Shown: piece by piece, positions 8,651 to 19,312 of the stretch
Layout: every line of letters begins with the position of its first letter
Position numbering within the stretch: the stretch's first letter is position 1
NCBI RefSeq assembly: GCF_000142905.1
Contig: NW_013657634.1
Coordinates: 193,925 to 257,924, forward strand
Reading direction: 5' to 3'
Length of the DNA: 64,000 nt
Source: Thecamonas trahens ATCC 50062
Lineage: Eukaryota; Apusozoa; Apusomonadida; Apusomonadidae
Position numbers and translations under genes: made by a program
The notes under the pieces: model-generated
The model's input: only the letters and a program-made list of their open reading frames with translations
Databases searched by the model: none
Told to the model about the DNA's origin: nothing

Positions 8651-11422
8651 TCATCGCTTGCGGAGCGGGGGCTCGGTATCGATGCCGAGTCCGGTCTCGT
8701 CACCGGGTTCTTCGTTCAGCGGCTCGAGCGAGTGGGCAGGATGTGCACGCTTGACGGCACCGGTGGCAGTTGGGCGCGGAAGGCGGGGTCGGTGGCGGCG
8801 CGGGGCCCTGGAGGTTCCTGGCGACGATGACAGCGGCGCGCTGGATGAGGACGACCCGGCAGCGCGGGTCGGCGAGTCGGACACACCCTCTGCCTCCAGA
8901 TCCTCGGTGATGGGTGCGAGGTCAGTGAACGACGCCGACTCAAACTGGAACTTGGATGGCATAGGCGAGCGGAGGATCGAGTGCTTGCGCCGGCGGAAAC
9001 GTGGATCGGTCTGCGGCTTGGCGACGCCGACGGCACCGAGACTGGGAGGCTTGGCGGTGTAGAGAGCATCCCACGCAACCGAGGCAAAAAACGGCAGTTG
9101 AGCAAGCTCATCCGTATCAGCCTTGCCGTTGAGGAGGAAACAGATGGCGTCGCGGGCTTCGGGCTCGAGGCTGGCTGCAGCGCCGTGGCCAAACAGCGGG
9201 TCGTCAGCGGCAAACGAGACGGCGGCTGTCGAGGTGATTACGCCGGCGTCGTCAGGAAGCCGGCCCACCAACAGCTGATAGAGCACAAGGCCAAGCGCGT
9301 ACGCGTCCGAGGCAGGCGATGGCGGCTCGGAGCCGGTCAGCACCGCCGGTGGGAGGTACTCGAGCGTCATGCCCCACATGCCGGCCTCAAACGACTCGCC
9401 AGCGGCGGCAAGGCGGGTGGCAAAGTCAGCGGCCGGCGCGGCCGAGCCAAAGTCGCAGAGCTTGACTCGACCATCATCGGTGATGAGTACGTTTTCCGGC
9501 TTGAGGTCGCCGTAGACAAGCCCGAGCGAGTGCAGATGCAAGAGCACGTCAGCGAGGACAGCCACCACATACGCCGCCGACCCCGGCGCAAACGAGCCGA
9601 GCTTGACCAGCGCCGAAAACACGTCGCCGCCGCCGCAGTACTCGGTCACAATGTACGCCCGGTCCGACGTGTCTGTGAACGATGCCACCAAGTTGGCGAT
9701 GCCTGGGTGGGCCACCGAACGCAGAACGGCAGCCTCTTGCGCGGCGAGCTCGGACCACTTGGCCTCGCCGCGGGTGTCGACCATCTTGACCGCATACGGA
9801 ATCCACTCCGAGAACGACTTGCCCTGCTCGACGTGCTTGGCATAGCGGACAACCGAGAACGGGCCCTCGCCGAGGACCTGCCCAAAGACAAAGTCAAAGT
9901 ACGTGAGCTCCTCGCGGAACGATGAGAGCTCAATGGGCACGAGCGACGCGCGCGACGCGGCCGAGAGCACACCGGAGCTCGAGCTTGCGACGGCACTTGT
10001 CGACGCCGCCTGACGGGGTGGCGCAAGAGCCGCAAGCAGCGACGGGTAGTCGGGCGTGGCCACCGGTGCAAAGCGCTCCACCAGCGCCTCGGTGTCGACC
10101 GGCGACTGGCCGTGGAGTATCTCTAGGATCGAGCCGCCCATCCGCTTCACCGACGGGTTCCAGTGCTCGGCAATCGGACCACAGATGAGCGGAACAACAA
10201 GCGGGACGACCCGTGCAGTGTGCCTCCCGACATGGCTCCGAAACGCGTCGTTCTCCCACAGTTGCAGCGCGCGCTGAGCAATGCGAGCCGCAAGCGAGCC
10301 AATGCAGCTGCTGAGCTTGGCCAGGACTGGCGCGACCACAAGCGCAAAACCAAGCTCGTCGAGAGCTTCGATGAGTGACTCGAGCTCGTGGATGAGAAGG
10401 ACGACTTTGGCCGAGTTGGCGTTGCGCGCCGACGGCCAGATCCGTTCAGCTGGTGCAAACTTGGTCTCGGGTGGCGCACCTGCGCTAGCCCGCGGCCGCC
10501 CACACACGGCGGCCACCGCTGCAGGCCCGTACTTGCCCGGGTCGCGGCCAATGAGCTGGAGGAGCGCAAAGACAAGCTGTGGGTGGTAGACCGAGATGAG
10601 CGCGTCCGAGTCGGAGCCCATCTCGTCCGGAAGGTGCAGCGACATGAGCATGCCGTAGAGGGCAGGCAGCTTGGGCGACGACGGCGTTAGGCCGCGAATG
10701 ATGGCAGCAAAGACCTCCAAGAGTGCAGCAACGCCAAACGGCGAGCCGCTCTCGGGCGCGCCCACATACCGGCGCACGCCGCGGATCGCGGCCGACACAG
10801 CGTGGCTGCGCAAGCCGGGCACCTTCTCGTAGATGGTGTAAACCAGCCACCGGAGCGAGGACAGTCCGACTTTCGGATCCTTGGCCAGTAGCCGAGCCAC
10901 CAGCCCAGCGAGGAGCTCGTGCGAGGCCGCCAGCGCAAAGTGGTCCCACTCAAACTCGGGCGTGGCCATCAGCGCCTCGCACACCCTCGCCGCCCCGCCA
11001 ATTGAGGCTGCCAGGAAGCATCGATCCGAGAGAACACCACGTGCAAGACTGACATCAAGCAGTTCCGCGAGGCCGGCGTATACGCCTGACGAGTACGGTG
11101 ATGCATCGCGCAGCGAGCGATCGTCAGCTGCGGCGACGAGCGTCTCCAGCGCCGGCATGGCCAACTCGGACTGGGACGGCTCCCGCGCTGGTGACGGATG
11201 CGACGGTTTCATCGGCATCCGTCCAGGTGCAACACCTGCTGTGGCTTGCGGCATACGGGCGAACGGAGCGACCGTAGTCATGCCGCGGGTGGCCGAGACC
11301 ACCACATGGCGCGGCTTGCGCGGACCAGACGACGACGCCGGCGCCAACGAGGAGGAGGAGGCTGGACTGGCGTAGCGACGAAAGGCCGCCGCCGCCGTGC
11401 GGAGTGTCTGAGCGAGGTCCAT
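8651..11422 (-). CDS. PDK1-like serine/threonine protein kinase with long helical N-terminal region
   Basis: This is a 923-residue protein. Residues 1-490 are leucine- and alanine-rich and look like ARM/HEAT-type helices. A kinase domain follows: glycine loop GEGPFSVV near 514, lysine in YAVKMVD, the catalytic loop YGDLKPENVLI near 635, DFG near 656, and an activation/P+1 region GMTLEYLPP. The closest pattern I recognise is the PDK1 branch of AGC kinases (FGQVLGEGPFS, LGSFAPGSAAYVVAVL...LH). The HRD triplet is YGD: the catalytic Asp is present but the Arg is lost, so control by activation-loop phosphorylation may differ. The C-terminal 200 residues are Ser/Pro/Arg-rich and probably disordered, with many possible phosphosites. 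The kinase call is firm, the subfamily tentative. Confidence 0.8.
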   Translation of the reverse strand: MDLAQTLRTAAAAFRRYASPASSSSLAPASSSGPRKPRHVVVSATRGMTTVAPFARMPQATAGVAPGRMPMKPSHPSPAREPSQSELAMPALETLVAAADDRSLRDASPYSSGVYAGLAELLDVSLARGVLSDRCFLAASIGGAARVCEALMATPEFEWDHFALAASHELLAGLVARLLAKDPKVGLSSLRWLVYTIYEKVPGLRSHAVSAAIRGVRRYVGAPESGSPFGVAALLEVFAAIIRGLTPSSPKLPALYGMLMSLHLPDEMGSDSDALISVYHPQLVFALLQLIGRDPGKYGPAAVAAVCGRPRASAGAPPETKFAPAERIWPSARNANSAKVVLLIHELESLIEALDELGFALVVAPVLAKLSSCIGSLAARIAQRALQLWENDAFRSHVGRHTARVVPLVVPLICGPIAEHWNPSVKRMGGSILEILHGQSPVDTEALVERFAPVATPDYPSLLAALAPPRQAASTSAVASSSSGVLSAASRASLVPIELSSFREELTYFDFVFGQVLGEGPFSVVRYAKHVEQGKSFSEWIPYAVKMVDTRGEAKWSELAAQEAAVLRSVAHPGIANLVASFTDTSDRAYIVTEYCGGGDVFSALVKLGSFAPGSAAYVVAVLADVLLHLHSLGLVYGDLKPENVLITDDGRVKLCDFGSAAPAADFATRLAAAGESFEAGMWGMTLEYLPPAVLTGSEPPSPASDAYALGLVLYQLLVGRLPDDAGVITSTAAVSFAADDPLFGHGAAASLEPEARDAICFLLNGKADTDELAQLPFFASVAWDALYTAKPPSLGAVGVAKPQTDPRFRRRKHSILRSPMPSKFQFESASFTDLAPITEDLEAEGVSDSPTRAAGSSSSSAPLSSSPGTSRAPRRHRPRLPRPTATGAVKRAHPAHSLEPLNEEPGDETGLGIDTEPPLRKR

Positions 11423-11884
11423 GCCGGGTGGAGGGGAGGGGGGTGAGTGGGGTGGTGGTGATGGTGGTGGTGGTGATGGTGGTGATGGAGGGTGTGGGTG
11501 CGGGTCACGGTGAGGCCTGGGACGGGGTCATGGCCAGGACAAGGGAGGGGGGGGGGACGGGGGACAAGTCGACCGGCACCTTGGGTCAGCCATGATCTGG
11601 TGGAGGCATTTTGCCAGTACTGTTCGGCGGGATGTACCTGTTCAGTTGATCTGGGCTGTTCTGCACTGATCATGGCTGTGACCACTTCTCGATGGCATTG
11701 GCTGTTCTGTGGTTGGTACCTCGGCAGGTACGGGTGTGGTGGTGGCCATTGCTCTCTCGATTGCGACTGACCATGTCGTCGCGACGGGCGCGGACGACGG
11801 ATTCGGCGAGGTCAAGTCGCAAGCAGCAGAAGCGGCTCGACGGGAGACGGGCAAGGGCAAGGGCAAGGGCTGGCAGGCTGGCGG
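11423..11884. other. Intergenic region with GGTGAT-type repeat
   Basis: This 462-base spacer between divergent genes contains a GGT/GAT trinucleotide tract (about 11445-11495) next to the kinase start, and a G10 run near 11547. The 5' end of the metzincin gene probably also lies here (11700-11884), in a frame or exon I could not fix. Confidence 0.5.
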
Positions 11885-13105
11885 GTGGTGTTCTCGCAAA
11901 CCTGTCCCGAGAGTGAGCGGGTGGTGCTGGCGGCCGAGCTGGCGAGCGTTGGCGCCAAGGTGCTCAAGACGCTCTCCAAGCGGATCGACGTGTTTGTGCA
12001 GGGCTACAACTACGAGGACGACGATCGGCTGGCCCAGGCCATGCGGCTAGGCATCGTGGTTGTACCCGAGGCCTACGTCCGCGGCTGTCTCGCAGCAGGC
12101 TGCGTTCTCGACTGGCGCCGGTTTGCGCTTGTCGGCGCCCTCGACGGCTCGATGGACGACAATGCCGTGGCGGGCTACTTTGGACTGGACAATCAGGCGC
12201 TGATGGCACACTTTCCACACGCGCCACGACATGTGCGCGAGGATGAGGAGCTGCCGCAGCATGTGTGCGAGTTTGAGGTCATGGACCGGGTCGCGCCGCA
12301 GCCCGGGACCAAGGACGTCTTTGCCATCATGCCCATCGTGACGCGCAAGCCGGGCACTGGCTCCTTTGCACAGAGCTGGGGCAAGGCGACGTTTGCCCAA
12401 CTCGGAGGCAAAGTGCAGATGAAGCGGCTAGTCGCCTTTGTCAAGGTCTTCTTTGGCATGCAGGTCCGCATCGAGCCTCCGGCAGAGCTTGACAACAGCG
12501 CCCGGAGTTGCAAAGACGGAACCGTCGATCTCATCATGGGCAAGTATGCGTATCCGCTGAGGGTCCGCAAGGTCGACGGCCGCGCCGCGGTCCATGCCAT
12601 GGACGCCATCGCGGTCCTCGATGAGAACATCCCACAAGACGCCTTTTGCCTTGTCGGCATCTTTGCTGACGATCTGTATGAGGCTGACGACGACGAAGAC
12701 GTCTCGGGCATTCTTCTTGGCCGGGCAACCGGCAACGGCAGCGCCGTGGTCAGCACTGCGCACTTTGGTGGTGCGGCAACCCGGGCCGGCTTTGCCCACT
12801 TGCTGGGCACCCTCGCCCACGAGGCCTCGCACATGTTCGGCCTCGACCACTGTCCGTTCCACCTCTGCATCATGAACGCGATGCTTCCCGACGAAAGCGA
12901 TCCAGACTCGGGCTCACTCGGCTATTGCCCGTACTGCCTCCGCAAGATGGATCTCGCCGTCGCTTCGCTCGACCCCTCTGCCCGATACGCCGCCCTTGCA
13001 TCTACCTACGCCGCGCTCGGCCTCGACCGCCACGCATCTTGGATAGACTCGATCATGGATGCCTGCCACGTGCCGCAACTCCCTTCCGCCCCGTCGGGCG
13101 ATTGA
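11885..13105 (+). CDS. BRCT-archaemetzincin metalloprotease
   Basis: The C-terminal half has the full archaemetzincin signature: HEASHMFGLDHC, four residues, C-I-M, 17 residues, then CPYC. The three His and the Glu form the catalytic zinc site; the cysteines bind a second, structural zinc. The first 80 residues resemble a BRCT repeat (GWRVVFSQTCPESERVVLAAELASVGAKV, quoted in part; then RLGIVVVPEAYVRGCL). The listed start is a GTG and is not the true one. The BRCT already begins upstream at LAGWRVVF (about 11867), after an in-frame stop with no ATG. ATG-led frames at 11709 and 11773 are shifted by one base and could supply the real N-terminus through a small intron or sequencing error. The stop is only 14 bases before the REV3 ATG. 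The protease call is firm, the BRCT call likely. Confidence 0.8.
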   Translation: MVFSQTCPESERVVLAAELASVGAKVLKTLSKRIDVFVQGYNYEDDDRLAQAMRLGIVVVPEAYVRGCLAAGCVLDWRRFALVGALDGSMDDNAVAGYFGLDNQALMAHFPHAPRHVREDEELPQHVCEFEVMDRVAPQPGTKDVFAIMPIVTRKPGTGSFAQSWGKATFAQLGGKVQMKRLVAFVKVFFGMQVRIEPPAELDNSARSCKDGTVDLIMGKYAYPLRVRKVDGRAAVHAMDAIAVLDENIPQDAFCLVGIFADDLYEADDDEDVSGILLGRATGNGSAVVSTAHFGGAATRAGFAHLLGTLAHEASHMFGLDHCPFHLCIMNAMLPDESDPDSGSLGYCPYCLRKMDLAVASLDPSARYAALASTYAALGLDRHASWIDSIMDACHVPQLPSAPSGD

Positions 13106-13119
13106 GAGAGCTTGACACA

Positions 13120-16100
13120 ATGAACGCCGTACGTGAGCGTAGGCTGGCCGAGCCAGCCGCCGCCGCCGCCGTCCACCGGCGTCACCAGCCACCACCACCC
13201 CACCACCACTCCACCCCAGCCACCACCACTCCACCCTCGCCGCATGCACTCATGGCAACCCCTCACCGCAGTCGGCGTCCTCGGGCACGCCGCTGTTCTC
13301 GGTCAGGCTAGTTAGCATCGACAGCTACACCGCGCCGCCGCTGGACTCGCACGACGACGGCTTCTCCGACTTTGGCTCGCGCGCCATCCACAGGGTCCCG
13401 GTCATCCGGGTCTACGGCGCCACGCCCGCCGGGCAAAAAGTCACCGCTCACATCCACGGCGTTTACCCGTACGCCTTCATCCCGCTGCCACACGATCTGG
13501 CCAACGCGGACTCGCTGGTTCCGGTCCACGCCTTCATCCAGCGCCTGGCTGTAGCCATCGAGGATGCGCTCAATGGTGCGGCCAGTGGCGGCGGAGGAGG
13601 CGGAAAGGGGCCTGCGCGTTCGGCATCGGTCGATCAGCATGTTCGTGCCATCACGCTTGTGCGAGGCAAGCCATTCTACGGCTACGCCCGCGCCGACGCC
13701 GTCTTTCTCAAAATCGAGCTCCTCTCGCCGTACTCGCTCGGCGCCATGGTCAAGCTCATGCGCGAGGGCCTGATCCTCGGTCGCGTCATGCAGCCGTACG
13801 AGGCCCATGTTCCGTACCATCTCCAGTTTTGTATCGACTACAACCTCTATGGCATGGGTTTTCTCAACGCCGACGCTGTCGCTTTCCGCTCGCCGATCTT
13901 GTACAAGGCCGACGCCGACTGGCGGCTTGGCCCGACGCCGATCGACGACGACACCGCCGTCGCCCATCCCACGCCAGGCTCGTTTGCCATCCCGCTTGAT
14001 ACCTCGCCGCCGACCCACGCCCGCCTCTCGCAGCTCAAGATTGCGTACCGGGTGTGGACTGCCGAAGCGCTCGTCCCCGACCAGCGCATGCCGACGTCGG
14101 TCCAGCGGCTCTCGACCACCGAGCTCGAGGTCGACATCCGCGCTGCCGACATTGTCAATGCCCGCACCATCCCATCCGGTGACCTGGCAGTCGACTCGGG
14201 CGTCAAGCTCGTGCCGTCGCTCGCCGCCATCTGGGAGGATGAAGCGCTTCGCCGGGCGCTGTCCGGTCAGGAACCGGCGCCGACGCCGCCAGACCCTCCG
14301 CCGCGCTCGCCCATTGTTCATGAGTGGGTCGAGCCAATTCTCGGCGACCTGGCTTCGCTTGTCGCCGGCCACTCGCCGCCGGTGGCTGACGAGCTGCCGC
14401 CGCTGCTGGCGGCCTCGCCGACCACCAACTCTCAGGCCTCGTCGACCCACGCATCGCAACTCTCGTTTGATCTCGAGTCGGCGCTCGGCATCTCGGGCTC
14501 GCCGTCTGAACCGCACGTCGCGGGCATGCAGCTTGCGCTCGACGACGATGCCGACGATGGCGAGAATGCTCCACATTCGCAGCCCGCCTTCGGTGCCCTC
14601 GACGAGCTACTTGCCTGGGCACACGCGTCCGAGTCAAGCTCGGCGTCCGAGTCAGACGCCGACAACAATCTCACGGCCGAGGCCTATGCGGCTGCCATGA
14701 TGACTCTGGCATCCTCGATTCAGCTCGACGGTGGGAGCAGAGTTGGCGAAGGAAGTCGAGGCACCTGTCGCCACCGCAAATCCCGCCGCAGGCCTGTGCA
14801 GCCGCCGCTGGAGACGCCGATGACAGTGGTTGCGAGCCAACTGCCGGCCCCGCCGGCAGCGCTCGCCCGACCTTGTGTTCACCACTCGGATGCACTGCCG
14901 GGCACGCGGTTCTTTGACTCACTCGCGCTCTGGGATCCGGCACCGGCATCAGCGACTGCGCCGCGACTCTCTAATGCTGCGTACTGCTTTCGCGACCCAC
15001 TCCCACGGCCGAGCTCGCCAACGGCGGCATCGGCTCACCGCCATCGCCGCACCACGCACTGGGTTCCGGCAGCGCGGCCACCAGCCATGACCAGCCTCCC
15101 GCGTCTGGCGTATGTTCACCCGCGGATCCACTTTTCCGACCCGGCCGACATGGGCCGGCGAATCACGGTGTCGGCGGGTCGGACGTTCCGGCATATGACG
15201 ACGCCGTACCCAGTGCCAGACTCGGCTCCGGTGCCTGTGCTCCGGCCGTGTGTGGTGGCTCACACTGCCGCGGTTCAGACTCATGTCCCGATCCAACTCC
15301 CGCCGTCGCCCGGGGCACTGAGCGCTCGGGCTGAGGGTGGTGGGCGCGTGTCCAGAGGAATCAAGCCGCTGCTTCATACCGGGACGACAACGAAGCGCTC
15401 ACAGACGCCGTCGCAGATCATGACGCTCAATGACAACCAGCACCTGACGACGCTCTCGCTGGAAGTGGTATTCACGACCCGCAAGGAGCTGCTGCCGGAT
15501 CCGCGACTCGATCCACTGGTGGCGGTAGCATACACAGTTGGCGACGATGACCTCGCATTGGCGCGCGGCGCGCCGAGCTACATCCGTGGCGTAATGGCGG
15601 TGACAAAGGCCGGGGACGGCGGCGATCCGCGGCGGTACGGCCTCGATCGCAGCGTCCGGTACCGGAGCGTCGCCAACGAGCAGCTGCTCATCGAGGCGGT
15701 GGTCGAGCTTGTTCGGCAGATGGACCCGGACATCTTGACCGGGTACGAGGTCCAGCAGTCTTCTTGGGGCCTCCTCATTGAGCGCGCGGGCGTGCTCGGA
15801 TACAATTTGTGCAAGTTGCTTGGCCGGTGCGGCGGAGCCGGAGCCAACTACTACGACGCGGCGGCAAACCGCGACGCGTATGGACTCTCGCACAACTCGG
15901 GTATTCACGTCTCGGGAAGAATTGTGCTCAACGCGTGGCGGCTGCTGCGGAAAGAGCTCACGCTGCGGATGTACTCGTACGCCGCGGTTGTCGAATCAGT
16001 CCTCCACACGCGGGTACCTGTCTATCCTCCCGCCCGGGTGACCCGATGGTGGCTGGCGGGCTCGCGACGACGGGTGGCGGTGCTAGACTTGGTACTGGCG

Positions 16101-17912
16101 CGCTCCGGTCATGTGCTGGCCATCTTTGACAAGCTCAACTTTGTTGGGCGGACGTCGGAGCAGGCACGGGTGTTTGGCATCGACTTTTTCTCGGTTCTCT
16201 CGCGCGGCTCGCAGTACCGTGTGGAGAGCATGCTGATGCGGCTGACCAAGCCGCGGAACTACGTGCTTGTCTCGCCGTCGCCGGAGCAGGTGTCTGCGAT
16301 GGCGGCAGCGCAGGCGGTGCCGCTCATCATGGAGCCAGTCTCCCGAGTCTACACCGATCCTGTCGTTGTCCTTGACTTTGCCTCGCTCTATCCGTCGGTC
16401 ATCATTGCTCACAACTACTGCTACTCGACAACGCTCGGGCGGGTGTCGGGCGCAGAGACCAAGGAACTTGGCGTGGTGACGGCATATCATCTGGCAATGG
16501 GCGAGACGGCGCGTCTGGCGCGGAGCGAGGCTCTGGTGGCGGCGCCCAACTCGGTGCTCTTTACCAAGCCGGAGCTCCGGCCGGGCGTCTTGCCCAAAAT
16601 GCTCTCCGAGTTGCTGGAGACGCGGGTGATGGTGAAGAAGGCGCTGAGCAAGGCGCGGGCGGCGGGGCACGAGGCTCTGGCGCGAATGCTTGATGCGCGA
16701 CAAGAGTCGCTCAAGCTCATTGCCAACGTGACGTATGGCTACACGACGGCGTCGTTTTCAGGCCGAATGCCAATGATTGAGCTCGCGGACGCGATTGTTC
16801 AGACCGGGCGCGAGACGCTCGAGGATGCGATCCGCTACATCGAGGCGAACGCGGACTGGGGCGCGCGGGTGGTGTACGGCGACACCGACTCGGTGTTTGT
16901 ACGGCTGGCAGGGGCGTCCAAGATGGACGCCTTCCGGATTGCGCGCGAGATTGCGGCGCAGGTGACGGCGCGGTACAAGGCGCCGATCCGGCTCAAGTTT
17001 GAAAAGGTATACCTGCCGTGCGCACTGCTGACCAAAAAGCGTTACGTCGGCTACGCGTGGGAGGACGAGGGCCAGACCGAGCCGATTTTCGACGCCAAGG
17101 GCATCGAGACGGTGCGACGCGACACGGCCCCGGTGACGTCACGGATTCTAGAAAAGGTCTTGCGGGTTTTGTTTGAGACGTCGGATGTGAGCGCCATCAA
17201 GGCTGTGCTCAACAGCGAGTGGCGGGCGATCCACGCCGACGCGCTCGACATGCGCGAGTACATGTTTGCCAAGGAGGTCAAGCTCGGGTCGTATGCCGCT
17301 GGGCGGGTTCCACCGCCAGTCGCGTTGGTAGCGCAGCGGCGGATGCGCCGCGACCCGCGGGCCGAACCGCGGTACAAGGAGCGGGTCCCGTACCTGGTGG
17401 TGTACGGCCCGCCGGACGCCAAGCTGTACGAGCAGGTTGTCGATCCGCGCGAAGTGCTTCGTGACCTCTCGCTGGTCATCAATGCCAAGTACTACTGCGT
17501 CAACAACGTCAACGCTGCTCTCGATCGAGTCCTCTCGCAGATCGGTGTCGACGTCGCCATGTGGTACGCGCGGCTGGGCAAGATCCGGCGCGCAGCTGGC
17601 GACAGGCCACGCGCTACGCGTGACGAGCCCGGCGCCACCATTGCCACATTTTTCGCGTCGCGCCTCTGCCCAGCCTGCCGCGAGGCCGACGTCATCGGCA
17701 CCGCCGACTACTGCACCACCTGCGCCGCGTCGCCGGTCCTCGCCCGCTATCGCGTCGCTATGCGCGCCCATGCGCAAGAGCGCGAGCGTGCTCGCCTCCG
17801 CGCCATCTGTCTCAAGTGCGTCGGCGAAGCCGCCGGTGTCGAAGGCGTCGATGCTTGCGTCGAGATCGAATGCCCTGTCTTGTGGGCGCGGCGTAAAACC
17901 TATCTCTGGTGA
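13120..17912 (+). CDS. REV3: DNA polymerase zeta catalytic subunit REV3 (two exons)
   Basis: Splicing 13120-13128 to 13272-17912 gives a 1549-residue REV3, near the yeast length and half that of animals. The N-terminus LFSVRLVSIDSYTAPPL and VIRVYGATPAGQKV, PFYGYARAD and PYEAHVPYHLQFCIDYNLYG are REV3-type. The exonuclease-like domain lacks the acidic pair (LSLEV where proofreaders have DIE). Polymerase motifs are DFASLYPS (Asp1038), KLIANVTYGYTTASFSGRMP and YGDTDS (Asp1207, Asp1209). Two C-terminal cysteine sets follow: CysA from Cys1469 (CPAC...CTTC, zinc) and CysB from Cys1516 (CLKC...C...C, the Fe-S site that binds Pol31-type subunits). It extends mismatched or lesion-blocked primers in translesion synthesis. 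Residues about 340-680 are an unconserved Ser/Pro-rich insert. Confidence 0.93.
13129..13271 (+). other. REV3 intron 1
   Basis: A 143-base intron starts GTACGTGAG after three codons and ends CCGCAG. The join keeps phase 0 and restores the conserved REV3 N-terminus. Its 3' half is a CCACCA-rich pyrimidine/adenine tract. Confidence 0.8.
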
Positions 17913-17948
17913 GTGAGATATCGCCGCCGCTAGAGAGAGGGAGAGACA

Positions 17949-18078
17949 GTGTGTGTGTGTGTGTGTGTGATGGAGTGAGGGAGTGAGGGTGTGGATGAGA
18001 TGTTCCATTGGAGCTGCTGTCGAACCGGTGAGAACACTGCAAAGAGCACCCCCACACACATACACACATACACACACT
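17949..18078. repeat. (TG)n and (CACACATA)n tracts before the exonuclease gene
   Basis: A short (GT)n run near 17949-17968 and a CA-rich run at about 18050-18078 lie in the 207-base spacer between REV3 and the ERI1-like gene, in the likely promoter/5' UTR of the latter. Confidence 0.8.
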
Positions 18079-18119
18079 AATCACTTGACTCAACAGACGC
18101 TCACATAGCGGGCCACATC

Positions 18120-19100
18120 ATGGCAGCTGGAAGCGACGATGCACAGGAAGCTGTGGTATTCGGGACCGGGTCCGGAGCGAGGCGAAGTGGTTCCAGAGAC
18201 GGCGGCAGTGCTAGTGGAGGCGGACAAGGTGGCGAGCTGGAAGGCCGACAGCCGTATGATTACTATTTGGTGTTTGACGTCGAGGCGACGTGTGAGGCCG
18301 AGCGGAACAGCAAGTACCCGCATGAGATCATTGAGTTCCCGGTGGTGGTCATGACAGGCGAGGGCGAGATCCTGGAGAGCCCACGGTTCCACACATACCT
18401 CAAGCCGACGACCAATCCCATCCTCTCCGAGTTCTGCACTGAGCTGACCGGAATCACCCAAGATCAAGTCGATGCCGGCATGGGCTTTGAGGAGATGCTT
18501 CACGCCCTGGATGCCTGGCTCGACGACAACGAGTTCTTTACCGCTGCCAAGCCGACTGTCTTTGCCTGTGATGGCCCCTGGGACGTCCGCGACTTTGTGG
18601 CTGGCGAGTGCAAGCGCAAGCGCGTCGAGTTTCCGTGGTACATGCGGTCGTGGGTCGACATCCGCCACACATACCATCGCCACTACCGAAACGGCGCCCG
18701 CAGGCTCAATGGCATGCTCGAGGCGATCGGCATGGAGTTTGAGGGCCGGGAGCACTCGGGCATGGACGATGCCATCAACATTGCCCGCCTGGCGTCTGCC
18801 ATCATCCGCGACGGCGGCAGCCTTGCTGTCAACCGCGTTGTCGACCGCCGTCGCGCCCTCGACGACGACCAAGTCTCGCGCGTCCTCTTTTACTCGTACG
18901 ACTTTGCGACGATCTCCGACTTTGCCGCCGACGAGCTCATCGCCGCCCATCCCGCCCACGCGCCACGGCTACAGGCCTTCCGCGTCGCCCGCGCCGCCGC
19001 CGCCAAGGCCACACACCTCGCCAAGACCCGCAAGCAGCAGGCCCGTCGCAATGCGAAGCGCAAGCGCGGCAAGCACAAGAAGCACGGCCGGCGGCGGTAG
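18120..19100 (+). CDS. ERI1-family 3'-5' exoribonuclease (DEDDh)
   Basis: A 326-residue protein with one DEDDh nuclease domain. Exo I is VFDVEATCE (Asp and Glu metal ligands), followed by HEIIEFPVV, the spacing and sequence typical of ERI1/ERI2/ERI3. Exo II lies around FACDGPWDVRDF, and Exo III is EHSGMDDAINIARL, where the His and second Asp complete the site. LTGITQDQVDAG is the family's usual segment after Exo I. There is no SAP domain, so it is closer to ERI3/plant-type ERI than to histone-mRNA ERI1. The N-terminus is Gly/Ser-rich. The C-terminus is a run of Lys/Arg (RRNAKRKRGKHKK) that could be a nuclear or nucleolar signal or bind RNA. The likely role is trimming of rRNA, histone mRNA or small RNA 3' ends. 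Confidence 0.88.
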   Translation: MAAGSDDAQEAVVFGTGSGARRSGSRDGGSASGGGQGGELEGRQPYDYYLVFDVEATCEAERNSKYPHEIIEFPVVVMTGEGEILESPRFHTYLKPTTNPILSEFCTELTGITQDQVDAGMGFEEMLHALDAWLDDNEFFTAAKPTVFACDGPWDVRDFVAGECKRKRVEFPWYMRSWVDIRHTYHRHYRNGARRLNGMLEAIGMEFEGREHSGMDDAINIARLASAIIRDGGSLAVNRVVDRRRALDDDQVSRVLFYSYDFATISDFAADELIAAHPAHAPRLQAFRVARAAAAKATHLAKTRKQQARRNAKRKRGKHKKHGRRR

Positions 19101-19312
19101 TATCCCCTCTTCCCCCCGCCTCCATCCATGAGGCTCACCATTAGCTTGTTATCAAAGGCCCACAGCACGACCTTCAGCTTCAGCCTTCCATCATCGCATA
19201 GTGTGCATGGGAGGGGAGGGGGGGGGGGGCACCAGAGTTCCACGTTTCCGGGATTCGGGGCGTGGGGTCAGAGGTCACCGCACTCCACCCCACCACCATC
19301 ACCAGCACCACC

